From NCBI GenBank assembly GCA_026745465.1, contig JACYXH010000826.1:9252224-9316223 (forward strand): 64,000 bases of DNA. The letters are read 5' to 3'. The notes under the pieces are model-generated. The model saw only the letters and a list, made by a program, of their open reading frames with translations. It had not been told where the DNA came from and made no database searches. Shown here piece by piece: positions 12,156 to 24,920 of this stretch (position 1 is the stretch's first letter; each line of letters begins with the position of its first letter). The translations under genes were made by a program, and so were the position numbers. The stretch is from Lota lota. Its lineage: Eukaryota; Chordata; Actinopteri; Gadiformes; Lotidae.

Positions 12156-12511
12156 AAGTTGTGCCAGTGTGGGTCCAAAGGCATAGCAGGACCCCTGCTG
12201 ACTGGTCCCTCCACACACATCCTCTTTATGCTTTTTCAATGTTTGGTCATGTTTCATGCCGGGGTTTTTTTCACCACACCATAAAGAAAAACAATGGCCA
12301 CTGCGCCAACTAGGCTCAAGTGACATGGAAGCAGATGCAAATGATCGTATTATTACGACGGAATGTCGACCGTATGGCTGAGAGGTTTGGACATGTGTGG
12401 TTTCCTGCTGGCTGGGCGTGTTGTTGATAAGAGCACTGAGCGGTATTCTCGACGGCGCCGTACCCACAGCCTTCGCCGCCCTCGCCGCCGTTTAATGGAT
12501 GCGTATAGATA

Positions 12512-12543
12512 GACACTCACACACACACACACACACACACACA
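12512..12543 (+). repeat. (CA)n microsatellite
   Basis: About 15 CA units. Confidence 0.9.
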
Positions 12544-12604
12544 TATGGGCTCTAAGAGTGGCCGCGGCAAACCTTGGTTCTGATTTACAGAATAATGTTT
12601 GAGC

Positions 12605-12705
12605 GGTTGGTGGGTTTAAATTGGGGGTCGCAGCCCATAAGTGGGTCGCAGGATGGGAACTGAGAGGGTCGTGGGAGGGCCACAAGAAACTTACAAACAT
12701 TGCGG
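12605..12705 (+). repeat. Possible hAT-like fragment upstream of the LINE
   Basis: The GGGGGTCGCAGCCCATAAGT and GGGTCGCAGGATGGG phrases resemble nonautonomous hAT elements rich in GGGTCGC. Only about 100 bases are recognisable. Confidence 0.35.
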
Positions 12706-12807
12706 TTCAGTTTAATTGATTCTATCACTTAAAAAAATACACCAGGATGAACCCAATGAAGTTAGAAACATATTTCCAATGCATAATGTATAAAGAATTA
12801 TGTATAT

Positions 12808-14706
12808 ATGTATATGTATTTTGGTCTGAAGGGTGCGTGGCTTGCTGTCAGTTGCAAAAAAGGGGGAAGGGGCAGCTCAAGCTCAGCACCCCCTAACTTT
12901 AGTTTTATGAGTGAGAATAGAGTGAATAAGAAAGGAGGTGGAGTCGCCATTTTGTTTAATGACTTATTCCAATGTACGCAAATATCTTACGGAAATTTTG
13001 CTTCTTTTGAATATGTGGCTCTTCAGCTAAGATCCTCCCCTAAAGCTCTACTTCTAAATATCTACAGGCCACCCAAATACTGTGCATCCTTCTTTGACGA
13101 TTTTAATGAACTGCTGTCTATAATCTGTATTAACTTTGACCGTGTAATTATTGCTGGTGATTTCAACATTCATGTTGACAACCCCCAGGACAGAGGGACC
13201 AAAGAACTGTGTTGTGTTTTTGAGAGCTATGGACTGACTCAGCATGTGACACAGCCCACGCACAATAAGGGGCACACTCTGGACTTGATTATCTCGAAGG
13301 GTCTGGACATTCCCAAGGTTGTGGTGACTGATGTTGGTCTCTCTGATCATTCCTGTGTTTTCTTTAACGGCACTATCTCTGTGCCCAAAAGTCTTCAAAC
13401 AAAGTTAATCAGAAAACGGTATATCACTGAAAACACCAGTGAATCATTCATTCAGCTTTTCTCCTCTACACCCGCCCTCACTGGGGCCTCAGTCACTGAG
13501 CTTGTAGATAATTTCAACTGTAAAATTACAACTGTTATTGATGCTATTGCTCCCATTAAGGTCAAAGCTGTCTCTGGTAAGAAAAGATCTCCATGGAGAA
13601 ATTTTACAGGTGTGAGAACAGAAAAAAGAGAGTGTCGAAAAGCTGAACGCAGTTGGCGAAAATCTAATCTCCAAGTCCATTATAACACTTATAAAGAGAG
13701 ACTTCGCATTTATAATCTGGAACTAAGAAATGCAAGGAGGTCCTTTTTCTCTGACATTATTGCCAGAAACAATAATAATTCACGTGCTTTGTTTGCTACT
13801 GTCGATAGATTAACTAACCCTCCAGTACCAATAGCATCTGAACTGTTGTCTACTAAGGCTTGCAATGACTTTGCCTCCTTTTTCACAGACAAAATTCAGA
13901 AAATTAGACAAACAGTCAGTGCCTCCATATCAAGTACAGGATATGTGTTGTCACAGTGTTCACGCAAAACAAATTCCAACATGACACAATTTCATACGAT
14001 CAACCTTAAAAACCTGGAGGACATTTTACAACATCTGAAAACCTCCTCCTGTTGCCTTGATATTCTACCAACGGGTGTTTTCAAAAATGTTTTGAATTGT
14101 TTGGCTTTAGATCTTTTAGAGATTGTAAACACATCTCTGCTTTCAGGTATCTTCCCTCAGGCCCTGAAAACTGCAGTCATCAAGCCACTCCTAAAAAAGA
14201 ACAATCTAGACAAAACACTAATGAGCAACTATAGGCCAATATCAAACCTTCCATTTTTAAGTAAAATCATAGAAAAAGTGGTTTTTCAACAACTCAACCT
14301 TTTCTTATCGCTAAACAACAGTTTTGATGCCTTCCAGTCAGGTTTTCGACCACACCACAGCACTGAGACGGCTCTTGTTAAAGTCTTTAATGACATCCAC
14401 TTAAACACAGATAGTGGCAAAATTTCAGTCTTACTTGATCTCAGTGCTGCATTTGATACAGTAGACCATGACATATTGCTTGACCGATTGGAAAACTGGG
14501 TTGGTCTTTCTGGCTCAGTACTAAAGTGGTTTGAATCCTATTTAAAGAATAGGGACTACTTTGTGTCTATAGGTAATTATACATCTGAGCATACAAATAT
14601 GACCCCATATTTATCCCCAAGGGTCAGTTCTGGGGCCTCTTCTGTTCAACATCTACATGCTTCCACTGGCTCAGATTATGGAAAACAACAAAAGAAGTTA
14701 CCATAG
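12808..14706 (+). pseudogene. LINE ORF2 N-terminal portion: endonuclease plus reverse transcriptase
   Basis: A 632-codon open frame whose first roughly 25 codons are probably not element-derived. Endonuclease signatures are visible: KKGGGVAIL (residues 41-49), GDFNIHVD (117-124), HTLDLIIS (156-163) and LSDHS (178-182), the last two being catalytic-region motifs of the exonuclease-endonuclease-phosphatase fold. Reverse transcriptase motifs follow: NYRPISNLPFLSK (from about 473), FQSGFRPHHSTETAL (about 509) and LLDLSAAFDTVDHD (about 541), which holds the first catalytic Asp. The frame is lost after the SIGNYTSEHTNM region, before the PQGS motif, and the tail to the stop at 14706 is out of frame. 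The enzyme would nick target DNA and reverse transcribe its own RNA if intact; this copy is broken. Confidence 0.88.
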
Positions 14707-15755
14707 TTATGCAGATGACACACAAATTTACATAACCTTATCGCCAGGGAACTATAGCCCAATACAACAATTAAATAAATGCATTGAACAAATTAATGAT
14801 TGGATGTGCCGGAACTTTCTTAAATTAAATGAAGAAAAAACGGAGGTGGTTGTTTTTGGAGCAAAAGAGGAACAATTGAAAGTCAGCGCTCAGCTTCAAA
14901 CGACAATGTTAAAAACAACAGACAAAGCCAGAAATCTTGGTGTAGTCATGGACTCTGACCTAAATTTTAAAAGCCACATTAACATAATTAAAAAATCAGC
15001 CTATTATCACCTTACAAATATATCAAGGGTTAAAGGACTTATGTCTCAGCAGGATCTGGAAAAACTTGTCCATGCTTTTATCTTCAGTAGACTTGACTAC
15101 TGTAACAGTGTCTTTACAGGTATCCCTAAAAAATCAATCAGACAGCTGCAGCTGATTCAGAACGCTGCTGCTCGAGTCCTCACTAAAACCAGGAAAGTGG
15201 ATCACATCACTCCAGTTCTGAAGTCTCTACACTGGCTTCCAGTGCCTCAAAGAATTGATTTCAAAATACTTTCACTGGTTTATAAATCACTAAACGGTTT
15301 AGGGCCTAAATACATTTCTGATCTGCTACTACACTATGACCCACCCAGATCTCTCAGGTCGTCCGGGACAGGTCTACTTGTTGTCCCCAGAGTCAGAACT
15401 AAACAGGGGGAAGCAGCGTTCAGTTTTTATGCTCCACATATTTGGAACAAACTCCCAGAAAAATGTAGGTCCGCTGCAACTCTCAGTTCTTTTAAATCTA
15501 AGCTAAAGACTTATCTTTTTGATGTTGCTTTTCTTTAAATAATCAAATTTGTTAACTTAATTTTCTTATATTGCACTGTACCTTTTATTCTTATATTGCA
15601 CTATCAATTTTATTCTTGTTTTAATTTGTTTTACACTTGTTTTTAATTGTTTTCTAACTGCTCTATAATGTTTTATGTAAAGCACTTTGAATTGCCCTGT
15701 TGCTGAAATGTGCTATACAAATAAAGCTGCCTTGCCTTGCCTTGCCTTGTCTTAG
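12870..15755 (+). mobile_element. 5'-truncated L2/CR1-group LINE
   Basis: This is a non-LTR retrotransposon copy that retains most of ORF2: the C-terminal half of an apurinic endonuclease, the full reverse transcriptase and the C-terminal region. It also has a 3' UTR ending in AATAAA (15720-15725) and then tandem GCCTT units, the short-repeat tail typical of L2-like fish elements instead of poly(A). The 3' UTR phrase around AAGCACTTTGAATTGCC is one I associate with fish L2 copies. The start of homology is blurred, near 12870-12890. No ORF1 is present, so the copy is 5' truncated. One frameshift splits ORF2 near 14607-14612. Clade assignment within the CR1 group (L2 or Rex1-like) is from memory. 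Confidence 0.9.
14612..15538 (+). pseudogene. LINE ORF2 C-terminal portion: RT catalytic YADD and C-terminal domain
   Basis: This frame continues the same polyprotein one register away. It opens with PQGSVLGPLLFNIY, the conserved RT motif preceding the catalytic site, then YADDTQIY (14709-14732), the double-Asp active site. Downstream come FSRLDYCNSVFTGI, LQLIQNAAARVLT, HITPVLKSLHWLPV and the terminal KSKLKTYLF, all typical of the L2/Rex1 C-terminal region. The stop is at 15536-15538. No internal stop is seen. An ATG at 14657 opens a 293-codon frame, but this is a frame remnant, not an independent gene. Confidence 0.88.
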
Positions 15756-15824
15756 TACTCTTCCTCATCTTACCTCACAATGACAGCAACAGCAACAAAA
15801 TACAAATCAACCCTTGAACAGCAT

Positions 15825-15919
15825 CTGTGTGCATGAATGTCTGTGTGTGGATGCGTGCGTGTGTGTGTGGATGTGGGTTTGCATGCATGTGTGTGTGTGT
15901 GCGTGTGTCTGTGTGTGCA

Positions 15920-15956
<37 letters not shown>

Positions 15957-16095
15957 GTGTATGTGTGTGTGTGTGTGTGCACGTGCGTGCATACATGCGT
16001 GTGTGTGTATGTGTGTGTGCACGTGCGTGCATACACGTGTGTGTGTGTGTGCATGCGTATGTGTTTGTGCATGTGCTTGGGTACATGCATGTGTG
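15825..16095 (+). repeat. Long imperfect TG tract with internal duplication
   Basis: It follows the LINE 3' end by about 70 bases. The block GTGCACGTGCGTGCATACA recurs at about 15978 and 16018, showing a 40-bp higher-order duplication. Confidence 0.9.
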
Positions 16096-17867
16096 TGCTT
16101 CACCACCCAGGAGTTAGTCAGACGTTGTGAACTTTGACCTTTGTCCCAGAGTAAATCGGTCTAAAACCATTCACCCCTATGCACAGACACTGAGGGTTAA
16201 AGTTGGGTGCATAATCAGTGTGGACATTGGAGGGAAGCAGGCATGTCTGTTTTACTGCATCCAGCCCAGGTGGAACTCATTTCACCCCAAACATATCAGT
16301 GTGGAGGAAAGGAAGCAGTGATAATTTCTCAGCCGAGAATCAATGTGGTTCCAGAGATTTGATCACATCCGCCCAATCAATAGAATATGCAGACCTTTGA
16401 GAAAAAGTTAAAGCGGAAGCCATCTGAATTGTTTTAGAGAGATGCTGTTTTCAGTATAAAAAACATGTAGACAATTTGTAAGGTTAGATGGTCAAATACA
16501 CCATTCCATATATATACATATAATAAAATACGTTTTATATAAAAATCTTGGAGCAGGCATGGTTATGATGTTCTCATCTGATTAGAATCACATGTGATCC
16601 ATATGTTGGATAGCCTGTTTTGTCACATTACAATCTGGTGCAGAGTCAATCGGCACCAAACCTGCCAATCTTTCTATGTCACATCATTCAGAAAACCGAT
16701 CTGTCATTCTCGGTGCTAACGGTCATCGGGTTTATGGGCAACAAACAAATGAGTTGGCTCTCTATAAACAGTCTTCTTGTTCATATTTCCCCCCATTCAG
16801 TATTATGTTAGCCTGCTATTGTGTTCTCTCCGTAACTCTCTCTCCCTCTCTCTCTTTATTTGTCACCGTGGCTACATTTTCTTTTTCTTCACGGCTGGCC
16901 CTCTGACTTTGATTAGCGCTGTGGAGATCAGGCAGAGGCGACGGATAATCAGCCCAGAGTATAATGACTCTGCTGAGCTTGGCTTAACCACTCACCAGGG
17001 TTCTGGACACATCAGGGGACATGTGGCGACCACACACTCTGACCAGGCTGCTCTCAGAGGACTTCTGGTACTTTCCGCTGGACAGAACATCTTCAGATGT
17101 GCTCCCTTAAGCCGGAAGCATACAGAGTGCGAAATTTGGTTCGTATTTGTAGCACGACCCAAATAATAAACAGAATCATAGCTTGTTTAAAGGAGCGTAG
17201 CACACGGAGAGCAAATGTTGAGGGGATGTATTTTTGTTTGCTTGGTGTAGAACTATAGTCTGTAGTCTATTTTGGACGCGAAAATTCAAAAACATTATTT
17301 GTGTCATTTGCGACACACCCTGTACTCCTCAGGTTTAACACCTTTAAAAAAGTATCAATTATTATTATAAAAAATTAGTCCCAGACCTCAAAGAAGTCTG
17401 GACCCCTTGAATAACGCTAGCCCTAACCCCCTCTTTGAACATGAGCTTTTTTGGGTCATTTCTCCTGAATCTAATCCATGGCCACACCCCTGTGATCTCA
17501 TAGCATACGGACCTGCGTCAACCTCTCAGTCCTTGCCCACCCCCACCCCATGCCCCAGCTCCTGTTATCGCGTTATACCTCAGAACGCGTCACACACGTG
17601 TGTGTGTCCACACACAGTGACTCATCTTTCCGGTGCTCTTTATCTCTAATAGACCGTAAAGCAGGCTCAGAGACCCGCTCTATCTTTTTCCTACACTTCT
17701 TTTCCCGTGAGGTAAGTGCTTCCATTAGCGGATCCATTGGATCACTGGTCAAAAGCTCCCTCACCTCCTCCCTGAATCCAGTATGCACAAGTCATCTGCA
17801 AAACTTGGGTGGAAAAAAACCAAGCTGAAGTGCGACGGTGTCTCGTATCCCTTCCTTTCCTCAAGGA

Positions 17868-17962
17868 TGGGGAGGGGGAGGGGAGGGGAGGGGAGGGGAG
17901 GGGAGGGGAGGGGAGGGGAGGGGAGGGGAGGGGAGGGGAGGGGAGGGGAGGGGAGGGGAGGG
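17868..17962 (+). repeat. (GGGGA)n array, about 18 units
   Basis: An almost perfect pentanucleotide array with runs of four G in every unit. Such sequence can form G-quadruplexes on the plus strand and is length-unstable. There is no gene near it. Confidence 0.95.
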
Positions 17963-20927
17963 TTCTGGTGGTTGTGATTTAGCCCTCTTATCTGGATCAG
18001 CCAGATACCACGCTGGGCCAGACAGTCCAACTTGGTCCCCTGACATCAGTGGAGTGGAGATTGAAAGTAATAACGGGGGGCATTAGCCTGTTATTGAACC
18101 TCCCACATGAAGGAGCAGCTCTGGAATATTAAAACCCGATACAAATATTAGTACCCTTAGCACACCTCGACGGATGGAAAAGTGGATGCAAGTTTGCTGT
18201 GCATCTTCAGCTGGATGTGGGCTTTCGGTAAACAACCTAATAGTCAGATTCCGAGGTCCCTCTAAAAATGACACGTACGTTTAAAGGCGATCGACATATG
18301 TACACTTACGTTTTCAAACCAAACAACGTGGAAGGGGTTCTATTAGGGTGTTTTGCTGGTTCGTCAGGCTGCCTTCGGTGCAGCGCTGGTGCAGAGTACG
18401 GTTTATATATATTGGGTTTTCTATGACTCTGTGTATCCATGTTAGGAGGCTGTGGAGCGGTAGGGAGGATATGACAGCTGGGAGAAGGAAAGGAAAGTTT
18501 GATGTATCATTTGAGAAATGTTGTGGTCTTTTTATCGGGGTTGATCAACTCAGAATGAGCCGATTATTAGAATCATGCATCAACAGAATATGGTGGTAGA
18601 TCATTTGATCAATATGTGATCATGAATCATCATCATCGCTGCCTAATCACTTTTCAGCACACATTGACGCCATAAATACGTTTCATATCCCATATGTGTA
18701 AATTTACCGTCTGCACTTAAACACATAAAGGGGGGCATTTGTCACTCGTCATTCATGACGTTGAAGCGATTGGTAAACACCACACCCCCACTGACAACGC
18801 TGCAGGGTCAAAGGTCGTACGGTCCGGCCGGAGATGGCCACCTATGACGTCTGTTTATCCACATGAGTCACCGCCAGAGGCCTTATTATCATGGGAAGAG
18901 GATGAGCCACCGGGTCCCCCGTGTGCACCAGGAAAACATCTTGAATGCAGGTTGAACATAATAGCTGTCCTGCCTACCTTACCTTGGTCACAGGTTTATT
19001 TTTATTTCAATGTTGACAATTACACACTCTGGATAATGCCACGTTTATACCCTCGCTTGACGTAACAAGAGCTAAAACACACACACAAGACACATGTGTA
19101 GTGGTTCACATACATAAAGCTAAGATCATAGGGTAACATTCCTTGGGTCGGATCTCATAGGGAGAGAAAACCGCTGGGTTGTAATTAACGGTCACATCTG
19201 CATGTGACAAATATGTATTCCTTCGCCACAGCCTCGACCGATGCCGTGGGCCGACCTCTGCGTTTAAACGTGAACCCCTAACCCCGTCCCTGCAGTGTTG
19301 AACTATAAGTTGTGCTGTTGGGTTTTGTCCCGTGTGTGTACGCATCCATCCATCCCACAGCCAGAGAGAGGAGGGGAGTGCAGGAGAGCCAGAAGACAGG
19401 AAAGGAGGGGGAAGGAGGATGAATCAGGGAGGGTTGTGTGGTTCATTTGACATGCAGACATCATGAAACGCATATCAATCAATCCTTTAAGAACGTGCTC
19501 ATGCACTGAGTGATATCCAGGATAAAAAATTAAGTAAAACCATCTATGTATGTCCTAGAGCCGTTTCCCGGCAGCAGAACCCTCTCCATCTGAACCGGGC
19601 CCGTTCTGCCTGCTCCACATCTGTTTCACTGTTTCCCCCCACAAATCCCGTTGTCTGGTGTTCCGGCTGCCTTTGATGCGGCACCGATTATCATCTGACC
19701 TGAGGAAATATTTTACATAGCAGCTTGGACTACGGATAACCCAACACCCAAAGGATGAAGTATGTAATTATGTCAATGCCCTTTTGAAGACATATGGCTG
19801 TGCTATTCCAAATGCCAGGGAACGGGTGCTGCAGGTGCTGAAGTTAGAGATCCACACGGCAAGGTGCACACACGGGGTGGGATGGTGATAAGACACCGAG
19901 ACAGAGGGCGAACACTGAACAGGTGGGTTTTCATGGTGGTGATCGTGAACGTTATTAGAGCATTGATCTTTACGGTAGACGTTGAGACGACCGGCATTCA
20001 ACGCAGAGAGATAGACCCCTAAAACAAAAGTGATGTAGTGGCTTCATTTCTTTACCTAATGGACCTCTGGGGAGGGGTGGTGAAGGGTAGTGGAATACCA
20101 TCTGAGGGCGGGTGAGTCAGAATACTCTCTGAAACTATAATTAGACGGTGCGCGTGCATTGCCATAGGTCACTTACTTCAACCTGCTTGGAGTGATTAAC
20201 TATGGATCGCTGATTTGAAGGCCCCTGGCGCGCATGAGATGCTATGATCACGTTGTGATTCAAGCATATTTTTTGTTTTTATCATACCATACCATTGAAT
20301 CATTGTAACCATTCTGTTCTATAAATGAGCTTTGCTAGTTTACTAATATTGCTGGGATGTTGAAGTCTACGTTTTTTTCTTCTTATTGCCCTATCTAACC
20401 CTCCTGGAAATATGATTCAGTGTTGCCTGTAGCTGCAGTGACAGTGCAATCAAATTGTACTAAAAAGCATCCAAGTATCCAAATCTTAAATTCAATCTCT
20501 CCCAATCATTCTGTGTACCTTACTGCATGGTTCGCTATTCTCCCTTCTCTGGTGCAGTTTCACTAGATTTTAGAAAATACATCGATTGGATACACACATT
20601 GACTGATTTCCATGTATGGATTGCCAACCCCTTAGAGGCTGACTAAGAAAAATATTATTTATTGTTTATAGTATTAGTAGTTTCCCAACATTTTCACAGT
20701 GTCATCTTCAGTGACAGTGGAGTGAAGTTCTGTAGAGGTCAGAGGATGGTCTTTTTCTATTATCATCACTTTTTCTTTTCTTGTTTGTCGTTTGGAAGAC
20801 TGCCATTGTATTTATCGTAATTGTAATAAATACAAAGCCCCTAGCATCATGCAGGTCATTGTTTATTCCTCAACAATGATTACACATGATACAATAATTG
20901 ACTTGGAGAAGTTTTGAGGCCACCTCA

Positions 20928-20954
20928 ATGCACTCTTAGTTACTAAGAGTGCAT
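20928..20954. repeat. Perfect 13-bp palindrome with 1-nt spacer
   Basis: ATGCACTCTTAGT is followed by T and its exact reverse complement. Too short and isolated to assign a function. Confidence 0.85.
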
Positions 20955-21106
20955 ATTCATAATATTGTGTTGATGGTAGGGGTGTATTTAACAAGCAAAC
21001 GTGTTTCTCCCAGGAGTTAGTAGGAGTAGAGGAAGAGGAGTGGAGGAGGAGAGTGAGTATAATGAGTGTGGTACAAAGACAAATATGCAAATACAGTAAG
21101 ATGGCT

Positions 21107-21127
21107 GGGGGGGGGGGGGGGGGGGGG
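21107..21127 (+). repeat. G21 homopolymer
   Basis: A run of 21 G. Such runs are often mis-sequenced, so length is uncertain. Confidence 0.9.
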
Positions 21128-22090
21128 TGGGGGTAGCAGGGGTTTAAAAGACGAAAGGATTAGGAAAAGTGAACCAACATGAAGCTACAGGCTAAAGAAA
21201 CTACGTGTTGGATTTCATTCATTTAACTTAAAAAATGAGACCTTCCCCGACTCTCTCTGTAAGCGTAAGACAGCCCGGTTTTGCCAAGAAAAAGGAAGAA
21301 AGTGACGTCTAAGTGTGTATAGTGGTTTTAATGAACGTTTTAATTTGTAAATTATATGTGCATAATATCCACTCATGTCATTGTCTGTTTTATAGCAACA
21401 TTGTATTTATGATTATAACGCACAGTAGTTTGTGATTAATATTGTCTCAACCCACGGAACTCGCACTCTTGTGCTTTCAATTAATGAATTTGAGCAGGCT
21501 GAAGTTCATTTACTTGCCAAAGGGGTCAGTAAGGATGAGGAATTTCTGAATCTTTCAAGTAGTCCCTTTGAAGGCATATGCCAAGATTTCTGCAAATAGG
21601 CGTTAGCCTGTTTTACCCAGATTCAGATTATCAGCTGCTTCTGGCTGGGTTGGTCTACGCGGAGGGCATCATGTCAGTGGTGCATCACAGGTAGCTTAAT
21701 AATCACAGTGCTAAAAAGAGTTCCAAATGATCATTTTGTACAATCTGGTTGTATTGGCCCTGGCACTCGTTTTTGACGTGTCTATTCGGACCACATTGGA
21801 AATCTTTGGAAGGTAATTAAAAGTGTATTCCCCTCACATGAACAGGAGATAGGCTACTCTAGCTCTGCAAGTCAATGGAAGTGGCTAACTAAAAGCAAAT
21901 GCTAACCCAGCAAACTCCCCTTCTGGATGCACAATGATGAATTTGAAATTAAACAACTCGTCTGAATTTGGGTTAGACTGGCAAACATCAATTTACTGAC
22001 GTCTCGGCCTATCCCTTAATGGTCAAAAGTCAAGTTTAGATAAAGGACAAAATGTCCTTTGTGATTAAATAGAGTTTGCATGTTGACTAT

Positions 22091-22140
22091 GTTGACTCAC
22101 TTTTTAACTAATACCTTCTTATTGGTTAAAGTGAGTCAAC
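22091..22140. repeat. Imperfect inverted repeat of about 20 bp
   Basis: GTTGACTCACTTTTTAACTA and the reverse complement of ATTGGTTAAAGTGAGTCAAC match apart from a 2-nt indel and one mismatch. This could be a remnant of a small foldback element. Confidence 0.7.
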
Positions 22141-22224
22141 TTTAAGATGGACTCTGAACCATCTACATACACAGTGGATCTTTATTACACATCCACACAT
22201 TTTCTCCCTGTTGGAATAATGTAA

Positions 22225-22430
22225 ATATGTACCTTCTTTTATTCCATCAGTGCAATATGAATGAGCATTGTGCACTGTGAATAAGTCAGCTCATTCACAG
22301 TGATATGGAAATATATTGTTTATCATTATCATTGTATTATTCTACTGATGGTTTCTGTTTGTTGTCAATTTGTTTCTGTAACGCCTGAATTTCCTGGCCG
22401 GGATTAATAAAGCCTTATGTCGATTGGTCA
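22225..22430 (+). repeat. LINE 3' tail fragment (L2-like)
   Basis: The stretch with GTGCAATATGAATGAGC near the start and TGAATTTCCTGGCCGGGATT then AATAAAG near the end matches the layout of L2-type 3' UTRs in fish. No coding part remains. Confidence 0.5.
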
Positions 22431-22599
22431 ATATTGGAGAAATAAGGATTCTAGAATAGACGACGGCTGGTCAATACCAAAACTGACTTTGTAGTGGTTA
22501 TGCACAGCTCCAGTAACCACAAATTAAGGGTTGCTTTTGTTGTGTTGAAATGCCATTGTCCTTATATTTGCCTTGTATGCGGAGTAATTGCTTTGGTCA

Positions 22600-22785
22600 C
22601 TGAATATGCGCCTGCTTCCCATTCATGGGCCTACAACTTCCAATTGTGATTTTGTAAATTGTTGTATGTTGCTGTTGTTCTTATTGATTTCAATGTTTTT
22701 ACCGTGTGAGCCATGTGCATCTAAAGATGATTTTCTGTCAAGGCTTTTGAAAGACAATAAAGACATCTGAACTCTGAACAATAGC
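22600..22785 (+). repeat. Possible second LINE 3' tail
   Basis: A T-rich stretch ends in GAAAGACAATAAAGACATCT and GAACTCTGAAC, resembling the 3' ends of fish LINEs with an AATAAAG signal. The short open frame across it is not a gene. Confidence 0.35.
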
Positions 22786-23630
22786 ATAGCACATCTGCCT
22801 CAATGTGTATTTTTATTGTTGATTTTTTACTTTCAATGAATGCTAAATAGTTCTTTTTGGTCACCAGAGCGCTTGGACAGTGGGGCCTTGGCCATCCGAA
22901 TTTGACAAATTTCCCGTGTTCCACAGAGACTTCCAAACAGACTGTTATCATTGGAGCATTGGAAGGACGACCAAAACGTCCAACTGGCAAACTGTTTTCC
23001 ACAGAAGAGAATTGGAGGATCAGCTTGCGTAGAAAAACACCTTCTACAGCCCTTATAGAGCCAGTTCTTTTGTTTTCCCCGACGCATCGCTGAACTCCCA
23101 TTGGATAAACCGTTCTCCATCGATAGGCTGGAAGGGGATGCTGGAGCAATGTGAAGGCCTGGTAGCGTGTCATGTACGGTATACTGTAAAGGCTTCATTG
23201 CCCTTCTCCCAAATATTTGCCTTAAGAGTGAGACTGGTCAGGGAATGGCTGCCTGGCCCTAGAGAGTTTGGGGCCGGGGAGAAAGAGGGCGTGCCTTGGT
23301 TCCGTGTCTCCTGCCTGGAGTAAATACCAGGAGGAGAGGAGATCAGAGAGGCCGTTTAAGGACCTAATGGCCAGCTTGTTCACACCTTGGTAGTGCCGGA
23401 GGATGGCTCGGTTGGGTGGCTTCCATGATAAGGAATCAATGGGAAGGACTCCTCTGGCCATGATGAGTATACCTTACAGTTCTATGGAGTAAACGTGGGA
23501 GAGGAGGAAAACAAGAAAGAAGGGTCCCCCGCTGTACCCCCCATTCAGGGCTCAGGGCTGAAGGATTTCCAGACAATTTACTGACCTGACCTTTCCTATA
23601 TTACCTAGCAAATGATCTAACTCAGAATAA

Positions 23631-23633
23631 CTC

Positions 23634-23700
<67 letters not shown>

Positions 23701-23710
23701 ATCTATACTG
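23631..23710 (+). repeat. (TATC)n microsatellite
   Basis: About 17 near-perfect ATCT units, followed to about 23770 by degenerate ATATCTATAT sequence. Confidence 0.95.
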
Positions 23711-24689
23711 ATATCTATGTACATCTATCTATATCGATATATATCTATATTGATATATATATGTACAATTTCTAACTATATATGTGCTGAGATCTTCATT
23801 TACACAGTAAGTTAATGCAGAGGGCAAATGTCTACAGCCTTCCTGTACAGTCATGTCCCTAAAATAAATCTTTATCAAATAAAAACATAATAAAATCTAA
23901 AACGACTCCCAGTATTATTTTTCAACATAACCACTACCAATGAGAGCTCAATCTTCTTTAATGACACCTTAAATCAGCCTTGTCACAGAAGATTATGTGG
24001 AACAAACACTTGTTGGAGCAGCTGTAATTACACACAGTAGACATCCTTCTCCCTTAAAGCCATGTTTTATTGCTCTTGTGCAACCAACGGGCCAAGAGCC
24101 ACGGCTTAAAGCAAATGCTAACTAGCTACGGTAGCACGTCTAAGCTGTCCATAAACCTGCTATTAAAGTCATTAGCTATATCTGGTGAGAAAAACAAACC
24201 CAATTAAGAGCACAAAAAAAACAACAACTGCTAAGGAGACATGCTAAGCCAATAGGTGACGTCCACCTTCCCAGTGGATTTAATCGCTTGCTACATCGTC
24301 ACACAGAAAGTCTGCGTTTTTGTGTGTGTCAGGGAGCGTAAAGGTTCCTTACACTACAATCATTGATTCCTCTATTGTTCTCTCTGCAGAGTTAAATAAG
24401 GAGAGTCTTCCAAGCCACACGGCTCTAAATATGTATTCTGCTGTGCAAATTACAGACTGGATGTCAGTTGGCCTCTGACTGAGGAAAGGATGGCTAAATA
24501 TACCAAAACAAAAACAAAACTCGGACTGAAATTGAAAATTATAAACATTTAGACATGCAGTCATAGACAACATTTAGCACAGGTGATTGTACGCATGTTA
24601 GAGAAAAACATGATTTGATCATGGTTCTTGTCTTACAGGGTAAAACAATTAAATGGCATCGGAAGCAGTGACTTCCTGGTTTAGGCCAA

Positions 24690-24920
24690 AGTTATATTAG
24701 TTCGTGTTTTGTTTTAAAGTTAAGGTAGGCAGTTTATTATAGAAGCATTCTTTGTCATATTTGTTGAAATTCTGTTTGCATCGTGACATCAATAAATAAA
24801 TAAAATCCTGTATTTGTGGCTGTCTCAGGCCTGCCCACCCATTTCATTCAGCACGAATGAAATGATTGACCTATTGCTAAACGTGGGGAGGGAGGTATGA
24901 AGGGAGGTTTCAGTTGGATA
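24690..24920 (+). repeat. Possible nonautonomous DNA-element fragment
   Basis: GTCATATTTGTTGAAATTCT followed by a CATCGTGACATCAATAAATA phrase resembles a dispersed fish repeat I recall, but the match is loose and the ends are undefined. Confidence 0.3.

Larger units (their letters stand above)
1..12600. other. Intergenic region, repeat-rich, no confident gene
   Basis: Apart from the repeats and the speculative transcript listed separately, I see nothing identifiable. Stretches such as 1448-2040, 4853-6590, 8000-8845 and 9830-10385 are ordinary AT-rich or mixed sequence with short, unconserved-looking open frames. Confidence 0.6.

Noticed and set aside
13054..13680. Minus-strand open frames under the LINE
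   Set aside because: They are antisense shadows of the reverse transcriptase and endonuclease coding sequence.
22721..23198. Overlapping frames of 78-150 codons on both strands
   Set aside because: No domain resemblance. I considered a processed pseudogene but could not name a parent.
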